64,000 nt of DNA from an uncultured Pelagibacteraceae bacterium (GTDB lineage: Bacteria; Pseudomonadota; Alphaproteobacteria; Pelagibacterales; Pelagibacteraceae). Below are positions 34,237-42,389 of this stretch, in pieces. The stretch lies in the NCBI GenBank assembly GCA_902571015.1, contig CACGAC010000002.1, positions 1 through 64,000 on the forward strand, in the 5' to 3' direction. The translations under genes and the position numbers were made by a program. Each line of letters opens with the position of its first letter. The first letter of the stretch is position 1. The notes under the pieces were generated by a model, which worked only from the letters and a program-made list of their open reading frames with translations, was not told where the DNA came from and made no database searches.

Positions 34237-34678
34237 TATTTGTCTAATATTTTTCTTTGTCACATACCTTGATGTAAAATCTAGTGAAATAAAGGTTATA
34301 GACGGAGATACTATTCATTTAAAAAACGAAAAAATTCGTTTTAGCGGCATTGATACTCCTGAAATTAAACAAATTTGTAATAAGAATAATGAGGTTATCA
34401 AATGTGGAATTCAAGCCAAACAATTACTTATTAATAAGATAGGTAAAAACAAAGTAAGATGTGTCAAGGAGGGTGTAGATAGATATAAAAGAATTTTAGC
34501 TGAATGTTTTGTAAATAATCAAAGTTTATCTAAGTATCTTGTTCGAGAGGGTTATGCTTTTGCTTACAGGAAATATTCAACCAAATACATTCCAGATGAG
34601 GATTATGCCAAAAAAAATAAAAAAGGTATGTGGGCAATGACTTTTGAATATCCTTGGGACTATAGAAGAAAAAATTAA
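34199..34678 (+). CDS. Secreted/membrane-anchored thermonuclease-like (SNase) protein
   Basis: N-terminal hydrophobic signal; VIDGDTIHLKNEKIRFSGIDTPEIKQ...RYKRILAECFVNNQSLSKYLVREGYAFAYRKYS. Confidence 0.88.
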   Translation: MFSNKIKVFLLTSICLIFFFVTYLDVKSSEIKVIDGDTIHLKNEKIRFSGIDTPEIKQICNKNNEVIKCGIQAKQLLINKIGKNKVRCVKEGVDRYKRILAECFVNNQSLSKYLVREGYAFAYRKYSTKYIPDEDYAKKNKKGMWAMTFEYPWDYRRKN

Positions 34679-35406
34679 TCTTTTTGTAATTTTTTTTCTA
34701 ATTTTCTAACAAGATAAGAAACAATTAATATCAAGACTAAATATTCTAGAATTAGAAATGTATATATTTCAAGTGGCCGATAAGTCGTCACAACCAATTC
34801 GTTTGCTTTTCTAGTCAGATCTCCAATACCAATTATCGATACAAGAGAGGACATTTTAAGCACATATACAAATTGATTACCAATAGCTGGTAAAATATTC
34901 TTTATTGCTTGAGGTAGAATTACTAATCTTAATTTTCTAAAAAAACTTAATCCTAAAGAGCTTCCAGCTTCCCATTGAGATTTTTTTATTGAATTAATTC
35001 CTGCTCTAAATATTTCTGCTTGGAAAGCACTTTCGCTAATTGACAGCGCTATAATACCAGAAACGAATGGGCTAAAACTTATACCCGTCATGATTGGAAG
35101 ACCATAATAAATCCATAAAATTAAAACTAGCAAAGGAATTGCTCTTACAATCTCAACATAGCCAATATTAAGGTAGGTTAAGAATTTACTTTTAGCCAGT
35201 GATGGAATAGCGACTAAAAGGCCAAGAATAATAGAAATAATGATTGAGACTATACTAATATAGATAGTAGTTGTTAAACCACTTAATAAAAACTTTAGAT
35301 TAGTTAAACCTTCTATGTTGTTTGGTGATAAGATTAACCAGTTTAATTCACTTTTACCGCACGACGTTAATGGAAAAATTAGAATTAATAAAAATAGATT
35401 TTTCAC
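34675..35406 (-). CDS. Polar amino-acid-type (family 3) ABC transporter permease with lipobox-like N-terminus
   Basis: TTIYISIVSIIISIILGL, EIVRAIPLLVLILWIYYGLP, QWEAGSSLGLSFFRKLRLVILPQAIKNILPAIGNQFV (EAA loop). Confidence 0.88.
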   Translation of the reverse strand: MKNLFLLILIFPLTSCGKSELNWLILSPNNIEGLTNLKFLLSGLTTTIYISIVSIIISIILGLLVAIPSLAKSKFLTYLNIGYVEIVRAIPLLVLILWIYYGLPIMTGISFSPFVSGIIALSISESAFQAEIFRAGINSIKKSQWEAGSSLGLSFFRKLRLVILPQAIKNILPAIGNQFVYVLKMSSLVSIIGIGDLTRKANELVVTTYRPLEIYTFLILEYLVLILIVSYLVRKLEKKLQKD

Positions 35407-35446
35407 TCCTTAACTTATAAAGAATAAAAAATTAATTACTAATTTT

Positions 35447-36214
35447 TTATAAGCTCTTTAGATTATATTTAGCTAATAACTTGGTGAAGAAGCCTGAAGA
35501 TTTTTTGTCTTTAATCCATTTATTGACATAATCATTCCACTTAGTATCACCTTTTGGTACCATCATAGCTAAAAATGCAGGATTTTTTCCACCATCTGGG
35601 ACGATTGCTAACTGAGGATATTTAATGACCAGTTTATTTGCCTCTGTTGAACTTGTAATATTACCATCAGCTCTACCTGCCAAGACTTCTTGGAAGTCTC
35701 TTGCTGGTGCTTCAATTGAGTTTAATTTTGATTTTGGGAAAAATTCTTTTGCCTTTTCCTCTTGTGAAGTACCAAGAGTAGTTGCGATTGTTACATTTGA
35801 ATTATTAAGCGAGTCCCAAGTTGGAAATTTTTTTAAGTTCTTTTTGAGAACAAGTGGCACTGTAGCATATTTGTAATAGGTATCGGTAAAACCAGCTACT
35901 TCAGCTCTCTTTGGCGTTTTTGTAACACTAGTTGAGATATCATATCTTGCAGATGTTATTCCTGAAACAATAGTTTTCCATTCTGCAGGTACAAACTCAA
36001 TTTTTACACCCATATCTTTAGCTAATTGATTCATTACATCGATATCGAAACCTTTATATTTGTTGGTTGCAGGATCTTTGACTGTCATAGGATCCCAATC
36101 TCCAGTAGTACCAACTTTAAGTACTCCAGAAGACAAAATTTTATCTAGATTAGATTCTGCGTTTAGTGAGAAGGGTAAAAGAGCAAATAATGCTACTAAA
36201 AATAATTTTTTCAT
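35447..36214 (-). CDS. Family 3 extracellular solute-binding protein
   Basis: Signal peptide; [57 protein letters not shown]. Confidence 0.9.
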   Translation of the reverse strand: MKKLFLVALFALLPFSLNAESNLDKILSSGVLKVGTTGDWDPMTVKDPATNKYKGFDIDVMNQLAKDMGVKIEFVPAEWKTIVSGITSARYDISTSVTKTPKRAEVAGFTDTYYKYATVPLVLKKNLKKFPTWDSLNNSNVTIATTLGTSQEEKAKEFFPKSKLNSIEAPARDFQEVLAGRADGNITSSTEANKLVIKYPQLAIVPDGGKNPAFLAMMVPKGDTKWNDYVNKWIKDKKSSGFFTKLLAKYNLKSL

Positions 36215-36249
36215 CTTTTTTTTTTAACTTATTTGAGATCTAAATGTGA

Positions 36250-36813
36250 CTATAATCTTGACGCACTATCATTCATCCATGCAAATAAATGCTCAGAAAA
36301 TGAGCGTCTTACAAACAGATTCACTTCATTTTTATTTTGATTATGAATGATTACATCTATTTTTGCGAGAATTGTTTGGGTCACTGAGCCAATTTTACCC
36401 TTAAAATCATTAAAATTAAAAGGAGAGCCTGTTTGAAACAAATCATATATCTTATCCCCTTTGAGATTAATCCTCACGAATTGATCTGTGACATCCACTA
36501 CAGCTCCTAAATTTAATTTAGATATGTTTTTATTCAAAAGTGTTTCAGTTTCATAGGAATTTGTATTTTCTTTAATAACGCCATTTGAAAAAATCATCCA
36601 TTCATCAGGACTCAACCATAGAGCAGTCAATTTTTCACTTTGAGTGGAAGTATTTGCTTTTGTAGGCAAAACCATATTTAAAGATTTACCAATAGCTGAT
36701 AAAAATTCTCTTTTTTTACCTCTTACTATCAATTTCATAACAGGTTTAACCTCGTTCATTTGTAAACCTTGAAATGATTTTTCCTCTTTAATTGTATGAT
36801 TATAATTTAGCAT
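36250..36813 (-). CDS. soxG: Sarcosine oxidase gamma subunit
   Basis: LWLSPDEWMIFSN, DVTDQFVRINLKG, VRRSFSEHLFAWMND; adjacent to soxA. Confidence 0.88.
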   Translation of the reverse strand: MLNYNHTIKEEKSFQGLQMNEVKPVMKLIVRGKKREFLSAIGKSLNMVLPTKANTSTQSEKLTALWLSPDEWMIFSNGVIKENTNSYETETLLNKNISKLNLGAVVDVTDQFVRINLKGDKIYDLFQTGSPFNFNDFKGKIGSVTQTILAKIDVIIHNQNKNEVNLFVRRSFSEHLFAWMNDSASRL

Positions 36814-39811
36814 TTAATCTTTCACCTTCTTTATCTAAAAAAACTGGATCAGCTACAGTTACATTAATATTCTTATTTTCCATTGGTATGATCAATTTTT
36901 GCCCCAACATGTTTTTTCCACCTTTTACAACACCTAATGCGATCGACTTTTTTAAATTTGGGCTGTAATAACTTGAGGTTACATGGCCAAGCATTTCAAT
37001 AGGTGATTTTTTTATATCAGCAACTATCTGTGCACCTTCTTCCAAAACTTCCTCAGGATTTTCTGTCAATAAACCAACTAATTGTTTTCTATCTTCTCTA
37101 ATAGTATCAGATCTATATAATGATCTTTTTCCAATAAAATCATATTTCTTTTTGCTTACTATCCAATCCATTTGTAAATCAATTGGTGTTAGTGTTGCAT
37201 CAGTGTCTTGACCAACTATTATAAAACCTTTTTCTGCTCTTAATAAGTGCATCGTTTCAGTTCCATAAGGTGTAATATTAAAATCTTTACCTGCTTCCAT
37301 ACATTTTTCCCAAACAGATTTACCAAAATTTGCTTGGATATTAATTTCATAACTATGTTCTCCAGTGAAACTGATCCTCATCACTCTACATTTAATATTA
37401 TCTATTTTTGCATTTTTGAATGACATATGTGGAAACTTTTCATCAGAAAGATCTAAATCAGGAATAACTTTTGAAACGATTTTTTTACTGTTAGGCCCAC
37501 ACACACTTATTGTAGCATAATGATCAGTTACAGATGATAAATAGACGTCTAATTCAGGCCATTCTGTCTGAAGATAGTCTTCAAGTTTTCCCAATACGTT
37601 AGCCGCACCGCCAGTAGTAGTGGTCATAATGTAATGATTTTCACCTAGTCTAGTTGTGACGCCATCATCATAAACCATTCCATCTTCATTTAACATTAAA
37701 CCATAACGACATTTACCCACTGCTAGTTTTGACCATGCATTAGTATAAACACGATTTAAAAATTCCGAGGCATCTGTGCCCTGAATATCAATTTTTCCTA
37801 ATGTAGATGCATCCAGAATACCTGCTGAGTCTCTAGCAGCTTTACTTTCTCTTTGTACTGCTTGATGCATATTTTCATTATCCTTTGGATAGTACCAAGC
37901 TCTTTTCCATTGACCAACGTTTTCAAATTCAGCGTTGTTGGCAACATGCCAATCATGGATTGGAGTACGTCTAAATATATCAAAAAATTCTCCTACATTT
38001 CTTCCAACAATAGTTCCAAAAGTAAGAGGTGTATAAGGAGGTCTAAAAGTTGTAGTTCCGTGTTCACCCATTTTAGTTCCCGCTGTTTCTGAGATAATTC
38101 CAAGAGCATGCATATTACCAAGTTTACCCTGATCAGTTCCCATACCAGTAGTAGTGTATCTTTTTACATGTTCTATAGATCTAAACCCTTCTCTTAGAGC
38201 TAATTTAATATCTTTTGCAGTTGCATCGTTTTGATAATCAACAAAAGACTTAGTTTTCCCCATGGATTTATCAGATGGTAATAACCAAATATTTCTCTTT
38301 GATTGATTTAAACCTGAGATAGTTTCAACAGTTTTGTATTCAGAATTATCAATATCAAGAAACTTTTTAATAGAAGATAAGGTGTTGCTTATTATTTCCT
38401 CTAAACCAAAGTCTCCATTACAAGATCCAACACTTATTTGATCTGAAGGATAAACATTAGGTATAAATACTTGGTCTTCTTCTCTAAATTTTAATTTACC
38501 TCCCGATTGTGTAAACAAGTGTACTGCTGGTGTCCAACCACCAGATACACCCAGACAATCACAATTCAACTTTGTTTTGTCACCAATGACTGTTTGACCA
38601 TCTTTTGAAAGTTTCATGATGGATATTTTATTAATTCTTCTATATCCGTAAGTATCAACGACAGTATAACCTTTATAAATTCTAATATTATTTTTCTCAA
38701 CTTCGTATGAAATTTTAGAGTCAATCTGCTCTCTATTATCAATTATTGCATTAATCTTAATTCCTCTTTGAATTAAGCTCATGGCTGTTTCATATGCGGT
38801 ATCGTTATTGGTAAAAAGAATATTATTTTCACCACAAGCCACACCATATAAATCAATATATTTTTTAATTGCTGAAGATAACAGTATCCCTGGACGATCA
38901 TTATTATCAAATATTAAAGGTCTTTCTATAGAGCCAGTTGCTGTGATTACTTTTTTAGCTCTAATTTTTAATAATCTTTGTCTTACTTTATTTTCTCTTT
39001 GATTAATCGGTAAATGATCAGTCAGATTTTCACGAGCCAATAAAAAGTTGTATCCATGAAATGCTGCAACGCTAGTTCTTGTTTTTATTTCTAAATTTTC
39101 TATTTTAGATATTTCGTTGATTTCTTTTTCTAACCATGAACTTGTTATTTGATTATTAATCTTTGAAAATTCTGAATTATCGTAAATAGAAGATCCTCCC
39201 AAATAAGATTTTTCATCAACTAAAAGAGTCTTAAAACCATTTTTTGCTGCCATTTTAGCTGCCATTATTCCTGATATACCTGCTCCGATAACTAAAACAT
39301 CACAATGAATATATTTATGTTCATATATGTCTGGATCAGCTACTTTAGGTGATTTGCCTAAACCTGCAGATTTTCTAATAAAGTATTCATACTTTTCCCA
39401 GAAACTTGCAGGCCACATAAAAGTTTTATAATAAAAACCTGCAGGCAAGATAGGGGATAATAGATTATTAATCCCCCCAATATCAAAATTAACGCTAGGC
39501 CAACAATTTTGACTAGATGCAACTAAACCTTCATAGATTTCGACCTCTGTAGCTCTTACATTTGGTTCAGTTCTTGAGGAATTATCATGCAATTGAATAA
39601 TTGCATTGGGTTCTTCAGAACCTGATGTCATAATTCCTCGAGGTCTATGATATTTGAAACTTCGTCCAACAAGATGAATTCCATTAGCCAACAAAGCTGA
39701 TGCTAGAGTATCACCTTTAAAACCAAAATATGTTTTGTTATTAAATTTAAAAGAAACTCGATAAGTCTCGTCGATAAATTTGCTTGTTTTAAATCTTAAA
39801 TTATTAGACAT
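36800..39811 (-). CDS. soxA: Sarcosine oxidase alpha subunit
   Basis: 1003 aa; FKFNNKTYFGFKGDTLASALLANG, RSFKYHRPRGIMTSGSEEPNA, GAGISGIMAAKMAAKNG, C-terminal GcvT-like domain. Confidence 0.95.
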   Translation of the reverse strand: MSNNLRFKTSKFIDETYRVSFKFNNKTYFGFKGDTLASALLANGIHLVGRSFKYHRPRGIMTSGSEEPNAIIQLHDNSSRTEPNVRATEVEIYEGLVASSQNCWPSVNFDIGGINNLLSPILPAGFYYKTFMWPASFWEKYEYFIRKSAGLGKSPKVADPDIYEHKYIHCDVLVIGAGISGIMAAKMAAKNGFKTLLVDEKSYLGGSSIYDNSEFSKINNQITSSWLEKEINEISKIENLEIKTRTSVAAFHGYNFLLARENLTDHLPINQRENKVRQRLLKIRAKKVITATGSIERPLIFDNNDRPGILLSSAIKKYIDLYGVACGENNILFTNNDTAYETAMSLIQRGIKINAIIDNREQIDSKISYEVEKNNIRIYKGYTVVDTYGYRRINKISIMKLSKDGQTVIGDKTKLNCDCLGVSGGWTPAVHLFTQSGGKLKFREEDQVFIPNVYPSDQISVGSCNGDFGLEEIISNTLSSIKKFLDIDNSEYKTVETISGLNQSKRNIWLLPSDKSMGKTKSFVDYQNDATAKDIKLALREGFRSIEHVKRYTTTGMGTDQGKLGNMHALGIISETAGTKMGEHGTTTFRPPYTPLTFGTIVGRNVGEFFDIFRRTPIHDWHVANNAEFENVGQWKRAWYYPKDNENMHQAVQRESKAARDSAGILDASTLGKIDIQGTDASEFLNRVYTNAWSKLAVGKCRYGLMLNEDGMVYDDGVTTRLGENHYIMTTTTGGAANVLGKLEDYLQTEWPELDVYLSSVTDHYATISVCGPNSKKIVSKVIPDLDLSDEKFPHMSFKNAKIDNIKCRVMRISFTGEHSYEINIQANFGKSVWEKCMEAGKDFNITPYGTETMHLLRAEKGFIIVGQDTDATLTPIDLQMDWIVSKKKYDFIGKRSLYRSDTIREDRKQLVGLLTENPEEVLEEGAQIVADIKKSPIEMLGHVTSSYYSPNLKKSIALGVVKGGKNMLGQKLIIPMENKNINVTVADPVFLDKEGERLNAKL

Positions 39812-40088
39812 TTTTTTTTACTGGTGGTTTTTCACCCATTTTATAGACAGCTTTTATTTGGTCGTTTGATGTATCTCTAACCATATTGAACCATTTTCTA
39901 CAACCATGAACATGATTCCATCTTTCAAATTGAACTCCTTTTATATTTTTTCTCATGAATAAATATTCTGCCCATTCATCATCGCTAAGTTCAGTAGGTT
40001 GTTTTGGTCTTATTATGTGAGCTTCACCGCCTGCTTTAAATTCGCTTTGTTCTCTCTCACCGCAAAAAGGACAATTAATTAAAAACAT
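39804..40088 (-). CDS. soxD: Sarcosine oxidase delta subunit
   Basis: INCPFCGEREQSEF...GVQFERWNHVHGCRKWFNMVRDT (zinc ligands). Confidence 0.95.
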   Translation of the reverse strand: MFLINCPFCGEREQSEFKAGGEAHIIRPKQPTELSDDEWAEYLFMRKNIKGVQFERWNHVHGCRKWFNMVRDTSNDQIKAVYKMGEKPPVKKNV

Positions 40089-41341
40089 TAGTGTGCAACA
40101 GCGGCTGCACCATGTTCATCAACTAGATCACCACTTACAAATCTGTTTATATTAAAGGCAGCGTTTAATTTATGAGGTTCGTCATTTGCAATTGTGTGAG
40201 CAAATAAATCCCCTGAGCCAGGTGTAGCTTTAAAACCTCCAGTTCCCCAACCACAATTAAAGTACAAACCCTTAATTGATGTTTTACTTATTATTGGACT
40301 TGCATCAGGACATATATCAACTATTCCACCCCACTGACGAAGCATTCTCATTCTACTAAATATTGGATATAATTCTAAAATTGCATTTAAAGTTCCTTCC
40401 ACAATATCATGACTTCCTTTTTGAGAGTAAGACACATAATCATCAGTTCCTGCTCCAATAACCAATTCTCCCTTATCAGATTGGCTGACATATGCATGAA
40501 CAGCGTTTGACATCACAACTGTATCTATTATCGGTTTGACTGGTTCAGACACTAAAGCTTGAAGTGGTTTACTTTCCAAAGGTAATTTCAATCCAGCCAT
40601 ATTCGCTATTACACTGGAGTGACCAGCTGCCACTACTCCAATTTTTTTTGTTTTGATAAATCCTTTGGTCGTTTCAATTCCTTCAACTGTATCACCATTT
40701 CTTTTTATACCTTTTACTTCACAATTTTGAATTATATCAACACCCATTTCATCAGCACCTCTTGCGTATCCCCATGCAACAGCATCATGCCTAGCTGTAC
40801 CGGCTCTTCTTTGAAGAGTTCCACCTAAAACTGGATAACGAATATCTTGCGAGGTATTTATGATTGGACAAAATTTTTTAACTTCTTCAGTATTTAAATA
40901 AACTGCATCAATACCATTCAATCTATTAGCGTGAGTTCTTCTTTTTAAATCTCTAACATCTTGCAAATTATGTGCAAGATTCATAACTCCTCTTTGACTA
41001 AACATAACATTATAATTTAATTCTTGAGATAAACCTTCCCAAATTTTAAGAGCATGGTCATATAGACCTGCACTTGCATCCCATAAATAATTAGATCTAA
41101 TTATTGTAGTATTTCTACCGGTATTTCCTCCTCCTATCCAACCTTTTTCAACAACAGCAATGTTCTTCATGTTATGTTTTTTTGCTAGATAATAGGCAGT
41201 TGCAAGGCCATGTCCTCCACCACCAACTATTACGGCATCATATTCTTTTTTAGGTTCAGGATCTTTCCAAGCTTTCTCCCAATTTTCATGATATGAGAAT
41301 GCATTTTTAATAAGCGAAAATATTGAATACTTATTTTTCAT
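40088..41341 (-). CDS. soxB: Sarcosine oxidase beta subunit
   Basis: [51 protein letters not shown]. Confidence 0.96.
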   Translation of the reverse strand: MKNKYSIFSLIKNAFSYHENWEKAWKDPEPKKEYDAVIVGGGGHGLATAYYLAKKHNMKNIAVVEKGWIGGGNTGRNTTIIRSNYLWDASAGLYDHALKIWEGLSQELNYNVMFSQRGVMNLAHNLQDVRDLKRRTHANRLNGIDAVYLNTEEVKKFCPIINTSQDIRYPVLGGTLQRRAGTARHDAVAWGYARGADEMGVDIIQNCEVKGIKRNGDTVEGIETTKGFIKTKKIGVVAAGHSSVIANMAGLKLPLESKPLQALVSEPVKPIIDTVVMSNAVHAYVSQSDKGELVIGAGTDDYVSYSQKGSHDIVEGTLNAILELYPIFSRMRMLRQWGGIVDICPDASPIISKTSIKGLYFNCGWGTGGFKATPGSGDLFAHTIANDEPHKLNAAFNINRFVSGDLVDEHGAAAVAH

Positions 41342-41405
41342 AATTAATGAATAATTACTTTATAAATATTGATTATTCAATACAATCAAATGTGACTATT
41401 TTATT

Positions 41406-41497
41406 GGAAGAGTGGGTGAGAGGCTGAAACCAGTCGTTTGCTAAATGACCGTGCGAGGAAACTTGTACCGAGGGTTCGAATCCCTCCTCTTCCGCCA
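41406..41497 (+). tRNA. tRNA-Ser(GCT), CCA encoded
   Basis: Acceptor GGAAGAG/CTCTTCC, discriminator G and CCA; anticodon stem GTCGT/ATGAC with loop TTGCTAA (anticodon GCT); long variable arm; GGGTTCGAATCCC T-arm. Confidence 0.95.
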
Positions 41498-41688
41498 TAA
41501 ACTTTTTCTTAAAAGTAATTAAAATTTAAGTCATTTTTAATTCTTTATATGAATGAAATTTTATTAATTATAAACTAAAAAATAATCTATCTTATTGAAT
41601 TTTTGTAAAAATAGTTTGTATGTTTTAAGATGATTTCAATTAATATATCTAGGTTGATTTTTATAAGGACATCTGAAATAATTTCTTA

Positions 41689-42375
41689 ATGGATAGAAAT
41701 AATTTAAATTTATTAGCATCTCAAAATATTAATATTAGCTTAGATAATTTTGTAGTTGCTATTTTTCTATCAATATTTTTGGGTTTTCTTGTTCAACAGT
41801 TTTACATTAGATTCTCAACGACTTTATCTAATAAGAAAGAATTTTCAAAAATTTTTTTAATTTTAGCTGCTACTACTACAATAATAATAACCATAGTAAA
41901 ATCATCTTTAGCTTTATCACTAGGTCTAGTTGGTGCTTTATCTATTGTTCGTTTTAGAGCAGCAATTAAAGAACCAGAGGAACTTGTTTATCTTTTTTTA
42001 TTGATTGCTATTGGTCTTGGTTGTGGAGCTGGCCAATTTATAATTACATCTTTAGGTGTGATTATAATCTTATTATTAATTTTAATTTACTCAAGGATTA
42101 AAACTAAAAAAAAATTAAAGAACTTAGATAAATTGAGTTTATCTGTAATATGTGATTATAATGCAGATCAAGAACAAATCGAAGAAATAAAAAACTTATT
42201 ATTAGAGAAATCTGAATACGTAAAGCTAATATCTTTTGTAAAATCTGATGATAACACTACTATAAACTTTCAAGTACAACTTAAAGAATTTATTGATTTA
42301 AACCTGATTATTAATAAAGTCCAAAAAAAAAATGTTAAAGTCGTTGTTGCACAATCTGATGTAATTACAGCATAG
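41689..42375 (+). CDS. DUF4956-family membrane protein
   Basis: Four hydrophobic segments; GLVGALSIVRFRAAIKEPEELVYLFLLIAIGLGCGAGQF matches the DUF4956 core as recalled. Confidence 0.82.
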   Translation: MDRNNLNLLASQNINISLDNFVVAIFLSIFLGFLVQQFYIRFSTTLSNKKEFSKIFLILAATTTIIITIVKSSLALSLGLVGALSIVRFRAAIKEPEELVYLFLLIAIGLGCGAGQFIITSLGVIIILLLILIYSRIKTKKKLKNLDKLSLSVICDYNADQEQIEEIKNLLLEKSEYVKLISFVKSDDNTTINFQVQLKEFIDLNLIINKVQKKNVKVVVAQSDVITA

Positions 42376-42389
42376 TTTTATATTAAACA

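Noticed and set aside
41517-41542. AATTAAAA/TTTTAATT hairpin after tRNA-Ser as terminator
   Set aside because: Stem is entirely A/T, so weak, and no clean U-tract follows; not reliable in such AT-rich sequence.
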